The notes under the pieces are model-generated. The model worked only from the letters and a program-made list of their open reading frames with translations, had not been told where the DNA came from and made no database searches. Positions 21,677-33,300 of a stretch of DNA of 64,000 bases are shown piece by piece. A program made the position numbers and the translations under genes. This DNA is from Pocillopora verrucosa (Eukaryota > Cnidaria > Anthozoa > Scleractinia > Pocilloporidae), in assembly GCF_036669915.1 (NCBI RefSeq), contig NC_089319.1, positions 18,721,885-18,785,884 of the forward strand, given 5' to 3'. Each line of letters opens with the position of its first letter. Within the stretch, counting starts at the first letter, position 1.

Positions 21677-24600
21677 ATGCAGCGACTCACTTTACTCTTC
21701 CATTCTCAGTTTCTCTTGTGCTGGAAGTTTGCAACTCCCTCAGCTCAAAGTCTAACAGGAACGTCGAACCCTGCTGGTCGGTTACCTTGTTTAAGAAGAT
21801 ATGAACATCCTGAAAGAGGTAAAGCTTGACTTAAACACTTAATTTGCGCACTGAAAATAATGGCAAAAATAGATCTTAGACTACACAAATGTAGAAAACT
21901 TGACGCAGAACCAATGTGAACCGAGAAGATTTGTTGAGGTTATTTAACTGAATAGTGGGGTTGAAGGTAATGTAATCGTGATGCGCTGACTTTAATTCAT
22001 CAGTTACAACACAAACAAATTTTCGTATTTTAGCGAAAAACACTTTAATACCGAGTCGCGAGTCGAAGCACTTCAACTAGAAAAGCATTCAGTTATCTTT
22101 CTCTTAACGTGAGCTCGTTTCAAGCTGTCAAATTCGGCTTTTCGTGTCGTGCATTCCTCTCTGACATCGCTTTGCTTGTAGCTGTAATGGAATAAAGTTA
22201 ATGGTAAGGATGGAATTTTATTCACCTTCAAATGGAACTACTTCAAGTTAACGTGTTTCAGACACGATCAAACTTAAGTAAACCATGGCCAACAAGGACG
22301 ATGAGGATGAAAAGGAAGACCGGTGATCGAATTCGCTGTGATCAGAACATAAAATCGTCTGATGAGTGGGAATCTTAATTATAGGGGTTTACAGAATTAA
22401 GAACCAACAACTTTGAAGCCTTGTGTATTCGCTTGATGTGTATCGAAGAGTTGCGAACAGCCTAAGATAGAACTGGCCGGAAATTTAAGAAAACCGAGAC
22501 TGAGTAATTTTCAAAACATGTCAAAAACGATTCCATGTAAAAATATGTTAACATCTAAGCAATATTTTCACTTCCTGTCTGTTTTCAGACGCAAAAACTC
22601 ACACGGGATGTTAGGAGAACACAGGGAAAAGTTGTAAATCACGACCCGAAGGTGCATGATTACCAACGTTCTAAGTGCACCAACGCCTGAAAAATGATAG
22701 AAAGTGCCCTTTCTATTTTTTAAAAATGGAGCCCTGAGTTTACTAGTACAATGAACGATAGGCTTTCGACAATCAAAGTGTTCCTAGTATCTTATAAATT
22801 TTTACGATTTTCATCAAGTCGTCAATATCCTCTTGATTTCTCTCTTTTTATTTCGTGTAAGATACATCTTGAAGAAAACTCTCATATATGACGATATGTT
22901 TGCATCTGTTCCAGGCTACACTCTGGTTAATCACGTGATTGCTACGTACACTGTCACGTGCCCGATAGACTGTACGTGGGAATGCCTACGGGATGCACGC
23001 TGTCGATCGTTTAAGTATGCAAACTCAGGGAAAACATGTGAATTAAGTGACCAATCAAAATCGACAGCCCCAAATGACTTTGTTTTAAGAAAAGGCGTCA
23101 CTTACTACGAGCCAACGACACAGATGGTGAGTCATAGAAATTTACAGATCAGTTAGAAACTTAATCATCACTGCTCAACCTGCCAAGCGCAAGAACCTTT
23201 GAGGTCTTCGGTTTTTCAAATTCCATCTTCTGAGCAAGGTGGTGTCAAAATCATATCGAGAGGTCAAATAAATGCCTTTATCTCAGAGAACGGTATGGCT
23301 GCCTAAAACTGAACATTTACACAGAGCAGCGTTTGTAAGACCTTCATTTCTAGCCCGAAAACACAGTAAGTTGAAATGTAGTAGGACTCAGTGGGTGGTA
23401 GTACAATTCATGCAGCAATCGGACGAATGATTTGAAATCACGAGCAGGAATGAAAACTTTCATTTACACATGCGCACATGAATTGATTCGTATAGCAAAA
23501 GTTCAAGTCGTAAGTCTAAATATTGTTAGAAATATCCAATGCTCAAAGCACCTCAGAAATTTCTTCCATTTTGACTGGCTAACATTTGCTAAGTGCTTAT
23601 GATTGAACAGGTGAAATCAAACAATTTGGACATGAAACAGCCAATCAAGCCGCAAATAAGAGCTGTTTTATTGATAAAAGAACCACTCATACTCGAGAAT
23701 TTTGTTATTGACACAATTTCACATGTTACTGACACATTTTCTCTCAGGGAGGAAATGGACCTGGTTGCGCCTCGGCTTCATGTCAAAATGGTGGAACATG
23801 TGTTGACGAGTGTTGGAATCCCCGGATGTTCACGTGTGAATGTCGACAGGATTATAAAGGAGTGTATTGCGAAAAACATAGCGGAGGTGGGTAACTCGTG
23901 ACTAAATAGAAGAGAACACCTAACTTTGCGATAATTTCCTTTAAGCAACAAGTGTCATACTATGTTTCTTTTTTTATGTACAGTGAGAAGCTGCCAGCAG
24001 CTGAAAACCCTTGGAGCGAATCAGAATGGCATTTATAAAATCAACCCAGATGGTCAAGGGGTCATAAATGTGTACTGTGACCAAACCACAGATGGAGGTA
24101 GGTGGACTGTGGTTCAGAGACGTTCCCGTCCATACGAGCAAAGCTTTAGACGAACGTGGGTAGAGTATCGAGTAGGCTTTGGTGACTTGTCCAAAGAATT
24201 CTGGTTTGGAAACGACAACTTGCACCGAATAGCCTCTTCTGACAGCATTCTTCGAATAGAGCTGCACCGAACCAACGGCCAAAAGGGATATGCCAAATAT
24301 GGTGGGTTTCGGGTAGCTAACGAAACAGAAAAGTATCGATGCGACATGACTTCGTACGAAGGAAACATCGGAAATGGGTTTTATGGAAATACAGATCCTA
24401 AATTGAACATCCGAGGGATGAAATTCGGCACACCAGACCAAGATAATGACAACCACCCTGGCAAGTGTTTTCCTAATGGTGCATGGTGGGCAAACCAATG
24501 TGGCGAAGTTAATCTCAATGGAAAGTATGGTCCGGACTGGGGTCCTTGGGTTTCTTACCCTGACCTAAATTTCTCTGAGATGAAAGTAAGGCATAACTGA
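21677..24600 (+). CDS. secreted PAN-EGF-fibrinogen domain protein, FReD gene 2
   Basis: Coding exons 21677-21818, 22915-23126, 23748-23886 and 23984-24600 (369 codons plus stop), with phases 1, 0 and 1 as in copy 1. Exon 1 has one additional codon (NPAGR). The PAN exon is nearly identical to copy 1. The EGF exon is more divergent at its start (GPGCASASC versus RPVCTSALC) and has VDEC. Intron 2 is about 215 bp shorter, with a different 3' end (ACACATTTTCTCTCAG). The FReD keeps Cys pairs, DQDND and GAWWANQC; it has GGRW where others have GGGW, FWFG, and a variable patch GKYGPDWGPWVSYPDLNF. No disabling mutation is visible. Gene 2 lies directly after the Harbinger-like insertion, which is about 320 bp upstream of its start codon and may lie in its promoter region. 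Confidence 0.9.
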
Positions 24601-26235
24601 ACAAAACTCCACAAAAAAAGTCACCATACGTCACCTTCAGGGATGCAAGGAACTTGACGAAGAGATCTGGGCACTAACTAATGTAGCCTTCATAGAATTT
24701 GCAATGGCAACTCAAGTTCTCATGTAACGCCCGGTTCTGCGTGGCGTTACAACCAAAAACAGCTGCGAAGGTGATTGAAATCCATTGATATATTATTAGC
24801 ATAATAATAATTTGACACATAATTTAGTCTTGCACTAGGTTTTAAATATCGACATGAAATCGCTTTCTTCAACTTGAAATGAAATGTGAAACCTTTCCTT
24901 CCAATGGTGATGTTCCATTAGCACCCCACGAACAGATGTCACACATTATAAACAGACGATCATGTCTAATCCTGTTTCAAGACACCAAGAGACCAAAACA
25001 AAGTGAAGCGATCAAAAGCAAACCTTGAAGTCACAGGCCAACCACGTTTCAAAAACTGTTATTTACAAATGGTCTGGTTTTATAGCCGTGTTAGTGAAAA
25101 AGGCTTTTACTTTCTTGAAAATAAGAATCATAGTAAAAGTGTTTGTAAAATAAAGCCTTAGCAACTTCCCTGAACTTTTAAGCATGTCTTTATATCATAG
25201 TAATTTAATAGCCCACGAATATGTAACAAGTGCGACGCCAGTTGTTGCCATCGACACATCTCCTGAAGGACTGTTAAAACTATCCCTAAAAGAGGCCAAT
25301 ATGTTTCTTTACAGACTTAGTTACCACAGTCGTTAGAGAAAGGCAAAATAAGAGTAATGCTTTCTGAATTGTTTTGAGGGGCGTCGGAATATTTTGGCTG
25401 CTAAATCCTCCGCGAATCTGATCTCCTCCCTTCAACGTATTGTCCAGCAAAAAAAAAAGTAGACAAAAAAAGAAAGTATTGCAAGTTAGATGTTCACGAA
25501 TGGTAGAACTGAAAGATTTCACTCAAGTCAAACGAAGTTCGGGGGAGCTTTCTATGACTTGAAAAAAAAAAAAAAAAAAAAAGAAAAAAAAAAGGAAGGG
25601 GAGAGGGCCTCTTCTCCAGGGTTCTATCTGTTTTCCCTCAAGATTCATGCTGGAGAGGACTGGGAAACAGGTTGACATCGCGATTTCACATTCAGCCTAG
25701 GGTTTTAATCGATCGAGGTTAAAATCCCAACACCCACACAATCCTATGATGATCCCCCATTGTTGAAGATAACACATCAAAAGGGTTGATCAATACTTCG
25801 TTCTGCCAGTCATTATACGACGACAAAAAAAAAAAAAAACGTCGGCAACACATTCTTAAAATCTCCCATTTCTAAAAGCAAACAAAATCTACAAATCACT
25901 AACTATCAATACTGTAAAAAATCGATTAATTCATATCCTTGACGTAATAAAACAAATTTCACGCATCTGAGATCGCCATTCTTTCCTTCAAAAGTAAAAA
26001 GATGTAAATACGTCTGGCTTCAGCGGCGTATAACCACGGCGAAGAAGACATATATTAAATTTCGATTCACAAATACTACAAGTTCAGTGCTGTACAGATT
26101 GTCTATCACTGATTGCCGTTGCATTCTTGGGGTATAAGTCTAACTTGAAGACCCCACACTAAGTTTCTTATACGTAAGTACTATTAGTGCCGATAAAGAG
26201 CTGTACAAGACAGTTTCTCTTATTGCCAAAATGAT
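24601..26235. other. FReD gene 2 3' flank and spacer
   Basis: Non-coding. A poly(A) signal AATAAA is at 25149-25154, about 550 bp past the stop. An A-rich tract lies at about 25562-25594 and another at about 25825-25839. The sequence follows the spacer after gene 1 closely, with small indels. Confidence 0.55.
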
Positions 26236-26640
26236 TTATTTGAGAGTAATAGTGCAGGCCTCACTGCACTCACCCTGTCGTCCATTAACATCAGTAGCGC
26301 GTACCAAGAAGTGGCACTTATTGCCGGGTGATAACTGAGTCAGAATGCAAGCCATAGGAAGCGTCAACGCCTTGACGACTCCAATCTTCTTCCACTGGTG
26401 AGGGTTCTCCGTTGTGCCGCCGTCCTAAAGGGCAAACAGTTGCTAGTTTATTATAGGCGCGTGTCTCTTCTCAAGAGCCATGTACCACGACAGAACGATA
26501 CCGCTTGGAGCCACCGCTATGGAGACATTAAATTTCGGAGGGGGTCTCTGTTGCTGGAGATACTGGGGGATGTTGCCCTGAACTCGGCGGTAAACCCTGT
26601 TGGGCAGGCGGTTGGGGTCTTATAGATAATTGTGAATAGC
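26236..26640 (-). pseudogene. ATF7IP-like FN3 exon, broken copy 3
   Basis: Minus-strand match to the same ATF7IP C-terminal FN3 domain. The frame carries TAG after APIIN, a second in-frame TAG shortly after (QLFAL then stop), and a small deletion before PPPKFNVS, so it cannot encode the domain. It shares the first stop with copies 1 and 4, so that lesion is inherited; the second stop is its own. Confidence 0.7.
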
Positions 26641-27108
26641 TTTGCAAGGCGAATAGCAAAGGAGTTTGAGTAGCCAATCAGAGCGCGCCTTCATTGCCAT
26701 CCACCGTTTAAAGTATAAACTAATTTCTAAATCAAATTCAATGGCAGATCTCTCCCTTTAAGGAAGAGGTACCACTTATAAAAAATCTTTCACAAAAAAA
26801 GCACCTTGTTACCTAGGTCTCACAGTCTTTGATTTTGCTTCCATCTCGCCTTTTATACATTGTATCATGAACCTGTACATTTATTTTACACAGTTGGAAC
26901 CAGTCTTGAGACATGGTTTGAGAACCAATGCTAACCAGGGCTCAGTTGTTGGAAGGCTGATTAGTGCTAACCCAGGGTTAAATTTTAATTCAGGTTTCCT
27001 TACTGCTTTGTTAAAAAGCCTTTTTGGATAATTTTCTTTATTCTTTAAAAGGTAACCAATCATCAAATCGTAGACAAAACAAATTGTTATGAATTTTCTT
27101 CTATAGCT

Positions 27109-27305
27109 TTAACCCTATAACTCACAAGATCTGATTATTAATTTCCTCCTTTACCTGCTTAACATTTCCTTGTAAATTAGTTTCAAGAATTTGGCGTTAG
27201 ATCAAGAGAACAACTTCTACCTTCTCATTACCTGTTTGCTGGATAGTGCACAGATATTGTAAGGAGAAGTTACATGTGAATCACTTCTGGGAGTTTGAGG
27301 GTTAA
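27109..27305 (-). repeat. MITE-like element, type 2 (unit 3)
   Basis: From TTTAACCCTATAACTCAC to GAGTTTGAGGGTTAA, orthologous to 1637-1829 and 44659-44855. In units 2 and 5 the left half of this element is missing (sequence jumps from TTTCTTTATT to CTACCTTCTCATTACC). Confidence 0.6.
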
Positions 27306-28846
27306 GATCTGATATCAGATTTCACATTAACCATGAGGCTACCTCAACCCAGCTTTGCACAACATGGCCCAAGGCTAAGGACAAGGACAGCCTGAGTTAA
27401 AGTAAAACTTAATTTCCCCTTAAGTCTTAGTGTCCTTTCCATCCTTTCTGGGTGAAAGTTTTTTCTTAGTTTCCTCCTCAGCTTTTCCTCTGCTCCTTCT
27501 TCGACTTTCAGGACAGATCTTGGAGTTAAGACAGAACTCACACATTGGACTTACAGGAAGACATGTCTGTTGACCAAATCCAACCAACAATACATTCAGT
27601 TCATCCCACTTCTCTCTGAGAAAACAGAAAAAGAGTTCAATAATTTAGTCTCTGAAGCCATACACTCTAATTATTTAACTGTGGGTTATGGGTAAACAGC
27701 ATATGATAGTCAAGGTTTGCTATGCATCTAGAGAATCTTAAACCTAGGTCAGAAAGTCCTTAAAGTTTTCCTTTTTGCATTCCGCTCCTTGAAAGTCAGG
27801 AAGAACCAAAAGCTTGTTTATTTCAGAATATTTGTAAAAGTTGTTTGGAACTTGCACAATAGCTGGGTCTCTAAAATGTGGCAGTAAGTGAAAAGGCTTT
27901 GGCAAGGAAGGAGCAAAACACCTGGTGAAGAGAATTTGTGTAACTTGGTATCATTCAAAATCACTTTTCACCAGCTTTCTACAGCAATTCTAGTTTCCTC
28001 TGGCAGTTTAGTACGTTTTTTGACCCATCCTGGTCTGTTAGAAATTCTATGAACATGAGTATCAACTCCAGTTCCAGTCACTTGTCCCCAAGCCACATTC
28101 ATGGTAATATGCACCATTTTTGGGCCCACACCTGGAAGTTTGCAGAAAGTGGAGCTATGCTATTGGTGAGAATATGGTGACAGAACAATAGTGTAGTTCC
28201 ACTTTCTGCATATAAACCCACACACAACCCACAATTCCTCCAATTGCTCTGATGAAGGGCTAAATTGCTCGAAATGTCAGCTTTTTTAGCCTTTAATTAT
28301 GCCAGTCAATTTTGCTTGTTGATGTTGGAAGAATGTTCTCTTTTGTTAACCCATAAGCCTTGAATTTTTCCATTGCAGCAAAAGTAACTTGGTCTTTTGT
28401 TTGACTTGACAGCATGAGGGAGATAAGTACTTGATATCAGACTGACAGCAAAAGTGAGGAGAGATGAACCATTGATACTGGACTGTCTTAACCCTCTTTC
28501 CCCTAAGAGTGACTGGCTTCTAATTTCTCCTAACAGTTTCACCCTTGCATCAAATATTTAGAATCATGAGAATTAAGGAAGTGATGTCCAATTCTAGAAG
28601 CTCCAGATTATCAAACAAATTCTCCTCGTAAATTTCAGATAGTATGCAGCATAGTCAATTAGTTTCCATTGTTTGTGATAGGATGATGGTAGAATTATAC
28701 TAATATTTGTAAGCACTCTCTTTCTTCTGAACAAACTCTTCAGTTGAGTCTGATGATGTGGCAAGCTTAATCAGCAGACTTTGTCTTCTGATTAGAAGGG
28801 AAATTTCAATCTTATATGCAAGGTAAGATTTCTGACTGGCTACTCT

Positions 28847-29045
28847 TTAACCCTTTACACCCTAACATCAGTATGCATATTCTCCACACTGTTCTTTATA
28901 CATTTCCCAAGGTGCTGACAGGGAGAATGTTTGCCAATCAAAAGGTTTCTTTCCTGATGACCATTTCCTTAATTCTCATGACCTTAATGTATGATATTGT
29001 AGGGAGAAATGAGATGTTACTCATCCTTTGGGTTTAAAAGGTTAA
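28847..29045 (+). repeat. MITE-like element, type 1 (unit 3)
   Basis: TTAACCCTTTACACCC to TTTAAAAGGTTAA, about 199 bp, positional counterpart of 3369-3580; about 13 bp shorter through internal deletions. Confidence 0.6.
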
Positions 29046-29380
29046 ATGGGAAATTTAAGAATGGTTGCCAGGATGAGGGTGTATCCTTACAACTTTTATC
29101 CCAGTAGCTCATACATGAAGATCTCTATTGTTGCAAGTAAGAAAAAAAGAAACCAAAATCATCACAAAAAATTTGACAAATAAACATCAGTAAGGCAAGA
29201 TATTTGAAAAAAGACTGGCGAAGTTGTCCAGGTTCTTATGAGGAGACCTCAACCTCATCCCAGGCTGCAGAGTATGACAGATCTTGACACAATGCAGCAA
29301 TTTTGGCATGCAATTGACTTTTAAAAGGGAACTTGTGCATGCACTGCATGCTATACTCTGCAAACTGATCCTCACCCACC

Positions 29381-29574
29381 TTAACCCTTAAGAGTGACTA
29401 ACATCTAATTTCTCATTACTCTATAACCCTTGAACCCTTGAGAAAAAAGGAAATGGTCACCAAGCAAAGAAGCTCCTGATTGGTACACAAATTCTCATTG
29501 TCGTTACCTTAGGATATGTGAGGAGAACTGTATGGAGACTATGCATACTATAATGTTGGGGTGTAAAGGGTTAA
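29381..29574 (-). repeat. MITE-like element, type 1, inverted copy (unit 3)
   Basis: TTAACCCTTAAGAGTGACT to GGGGTGTAAAGGGTTAA, positional counterpart of 3912-4106, including the same loss of the TTTGACACC part of the left end. Confidence 0.6.
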
Positions 29575-30278
29575 ACATATAGCTGTTGAACTATTTGTCA
29601 TAATTTATCTTATAACTCAAATGAAAAGTGGGATGCAATCAATTGCTGAGGGTAAATGAATGTGTTGACACTGACCAAGCAAAAAGTGGTAAAATTTCTA
29701 CACAGCCCCATTCTACATCTTGCATTCAGTTCTTGGATAGGGAAAACAATGACAAAAACAATACATTGCCATTAGGAAAACAGATTTGTTTTACAACAGT
29801 ATGGGGCTGTGCAGAAATTTTACCCAAAACGTTTCTACCTCTCATAAATCAGCTTAGTTGTCTCAGTGGAGACCACTGTGTCGGATCTTCCCTTACCCCA
29901 CCCCACTGGACTGCCAATTTCATCTCCTCTCATCTCTGGTTACTGGCTCTCATCAGCTGTCTTCTCGCATCCTTGTGAATCAACTGGGGCATCGCGTGTT
30001 TTTCTCATTTCACGAATATTAGCCAGCTACTCTCTCCAGTTAAGAGGCTGCCAAGTTGAACCTTGTGTTTGTTCCGTGGACGTGTCTTTTTTACGCTTTT
30101 TGGCCGCAACATCTTCAGTTTTCTTGCCGTCCCTAGATGAGTCTTCATGTCGCTTCTCCTATTCGATTTTGATGTGCCTTCTTGGTTCCTTTTGGTTCGT
30201 TGACAAAGCTGCGATTGCTTCTCTAGCCACCGAGCGCGTTTGTCTTCCTTTTGAGGTGAAATACGGGGAAGCACTCAT

Positions 30279-31100
30279 CCTGGAAATCCGTGAAAACAAA
30301 CTGATCATATGTTTGAATCTTCAGTCTCCCCTGCATCTGCCTTTACCAGTACTATTGTGAACAGTCCTCCCCGTTCTCGCCATGGAACACTGATTTTGGC
30401 GGGAAAGTGATGTCACTCGACCAGCTGATTACGTAATTAGTCACCACATAAAAGCCGGAGATTTGCCGTAGAATAAAACTAATTCCCTATCAGCACATCC
30501 TCTCCATTGAATTTTCTCCACACTGAACCCAAAAGAGCAAAGAATAGGCATCAACAAGAGAATAGAAACTTTACAATCTCTTGTTTGGCATCAAATATCA
30601 TGTGATGAAATTTTACTGAAAATTTTGAGCTTAAGAAGTGTTCATGATTGAAATTTACACGAACTTGAGTGGCAAACACGAGAATAATGAAACATCAAAA
30701 TTTTACCATATTAAAACAACAAACTAAATCAATGGTTTTAACAGAAAACCCATGTCACTTGCCTTTAGATGGGGCGGTTTCAGATGAAATGAATGAGATT
30801 GGAAGGGAGTCCTCCTTAGATCATGATTTAATGATAATTGACAAGAAGATTGCGCTGTTTTAAACCTTAGTTTCTACATGTTCGTCCGATTCATTTAAAT
30901 AGGAACTGAAAAAAGTAAGTTAAAAAAAGGCTAACTACACGAGATATAAATTTTTCCATCAATCTTCTATGGCGCTTTGATTTGTCTTTTCTCTTCCCCA
31001 GTGTTAATTCCAAAGGTCTTTGTCCGTCTTGCTGTAAATAATTTATTATAGAGTTCAAAAGTCAGGTGTTGTTTTCTTACGTTTTAGAACGAGGCATTTG
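30279..31100. other. intergenic spacer upstream of the NTHL1-like copy 3
   Basis: Non-coding spacer matching 4814-5640 closely, including an identical 64-codon frame at 30669-30863. That frame is not kept in units 2, 4 or 5. Confidence 0.45.
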
Positions 31101-33300
31101 CACATATATCTCACCCGGTAAATACTAAATAATTTATGTAGAGAGCTGTCTCACCTTATTTCTTCAAACTTTAATATAAAAGCACAATTTTTACTCATTT
31201 GTAAGTTTTTCCTTTTGAAAGTTTTTTACACTAAGCTTGCGAATGAAGCGATGTTTAGCTGATCGTTGGGATGTTAATGTTATTCCTGAACGAACAGAAC
31301 AAAGCACCTAGCTCAGGATTTGGAGTTTTCTTGTAGTTTGGAAGCAATCAGTGGTTTTTTTTTTACAAGGATTCAAATTGAGGTTGAGTGTTCTTGAGCG
31401 CGTTGGCGTATTTATGTATATACAGAATATACCCCTTACAGACTATGCAATTCGTACGTTGCGGGTCAGTATTGTTACGATATTTGCCCGATCGTAATAA
31501 TGTTATTCTTGAATCCAAGCAGGAAGAAGCACAAAACTCAAGGTTAAGGTTAAAATAAATGCCCCAAACAGTCTCAACAATTCTTACGCTGCGGGTCAGC
31601 ACAGTTTGATCGCATTAGGACAAAATTTATACGTATATCTCGGCTGGTAAGTTCTTAATAATTTATGTAGACGAGAGCTGACTCAAATTTAAATAAAAGT
31701 ATAATTTTATTCATATAGAGATTTTCTTTTGAAAATTTGTACGCTAAGCTTGCGTTTTGAAGGATGTTTACCTGATCGCTTAAGTGTTATTCCTGAAAGT
31801 AAGGTCAGGACTTAAACTCTTCAGAGATTGATAAGAGGTTACTTTTAGTTTACCTAAAAGTTAGGTAAACTAACTTTTAACCTCAGTATGCTTAATAGAG
31901 CTGGGAACTAGACGTGCAATAACGAAGTTTCCGAAGGACCTTCATGTTTTGGCCCCCTGTTGGCTTGCTTTGATGTTAATTTAAAGTGGTCTTGAATTCA
32001 CGTTACGTGCGTTCTTTAGCGCCTTCGCACATTTATGTCTAAAGGTTAAAATAAATACCCCATACAGTCTCTACAATTCTTACATTGCGGGTCAGTACTT
32101 TTTCGCATCAGGACTTCAAATTTATTCGTATATCTCGCCTGGTAAGTACTTAATAATTCATGTAGACGAGAGCTGTCTCACGCTATTTCTTTAAATTTTA
32201 ATAAAAGCGGAATTTTATTTATATGAAGTTTTTCTTTGGAAAATTTGTACGCTAAGCTTTCGTTTTGAACGATGTTTACCTGATTGCTAAAGTGTTATTC
32301 CTGAAAGTAGACAAAGTAAGGTCAGGACTTAAACTCTTCAGAGAATGATAAGAGGTTACATAACGCGCATATGACATCAATATGCTTTACCCATTAACTC
32401 CCATAAGTGACTAACATGTAACTTCTCCCTGTAACATTCACGCGTTATCCAGCCAACATGTAATGACAATACTCAAACTCACTGGGTAGAAGTTACACCA
32501 AATTCTCGTGACTTATTCACAAGGAAATGTGTAGCAGCTAGAGGGGAGAATTAACAATCAGATCTTGGGAGTTCAAGGGTCGTTAATACAGCTGCAAACT
32601 AAACCCACAATAAAGATCAGACAGGGCAAACCCTTCATGTTTTGTCTCTCTTTTTCAGTATGGGTGCAATCTTTACCTAGTTTTAAATTCTAGACATTCT
32701 ACTATTACCTAGTTTTAAATTCTAGACATTCTACTATTATCTAGTTTTAATTTCTAGACTACTGAACCCAAGGGTAATTATTTGCAGGATAAAAGCACCA
32801 CAAAACCCGGAAAACTGTTAAGTTAATTAATTCCATGGTTCAGTCAGTGAACCAATGTCGTGAAATGTTATCAATGTCTTCCTCAGAAAATCATTCTCAC
32901 TTATTTTCCTTCCTTATACTGTTCAATCGTTCTTCAATAGAAATGAAAGAGAATCCTTAATAAATATGTCAAATTTTGAAATTGATCGAGCTTTTAATAA
33001 AGAATGTTATTCGTGAGACTCCTGAAACAAAAAACCTAGAAAACTGTTAAATTAATTAATTCCATCGCAATTTAAAAGAAAAAGAAGGCTACAATTAGCG
33101 CCCAAACTGGTTCAGTCAGTGAACCAATGTCGTGAAATGTTATCAATGTCTTCCTCAGAAAACCATGCTCACTTATTTCCCCCCTAAACCGTTTAATCTT
33201 TCTTCAATAGAAATAGAAGAGAATCCTCAATAAGTGTGTCAAATTTTGAAGTTGATCGAGCTTTTAATAATTAATGTTATTCGCCAGTCTCCTGCTAAGT
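31100..33300. repeat. repeat field upstream of FReD gene 3
   Basis: Degenerate TTGCGGGTCAGTA blocks (about 31459, 31590, 32088) are followed by a type 2 MITE-like stretch at about 32388-32582. A short minisatellite lies at 32674-32767: three copies of a 32-bp unit containing AGTTTTAAATTCTAGACATT. Then comes the 269-bp direct repeat in two copies, the first shortened, at about 32805-33290. No coding features are supported. Confidence 0.55.

Larger units (their letters stand above)
27420..30278 (-). pseudogene. NTHL1-like pseudogene, copy 3
   Basis: Minus-strand exons: N-terminal 30278-29934; LSSQTKD exon about 28441-28305 (3' truncated like copy 1); helix-hairpin-helix about 28145-27972 ([21 protein letters not shown], intact); C-terminal 27615-27420 with iron-sulphur cysteines in [13 protein letters not shown]. 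Lesions: TAG in place of Tyr after HIKIE, TAG in place of Gln after NWRE (shared with copy 1), the donor GT after SQSPE changed to AT, a frame break at the start of the LSSQTKD exon and deletion of its end. The shared lesions and breakpoint show copies 1 and 3 are sister segments here. Confidence 0.85.

Noticed and set aside
23974-24498. Long minus-strand open frames opposite each FReD exon (160-200 codons)
   Set aside because: They are open in most copies only because the sense strand is conserved. They have no recognisable domain and change in step with sense codons.
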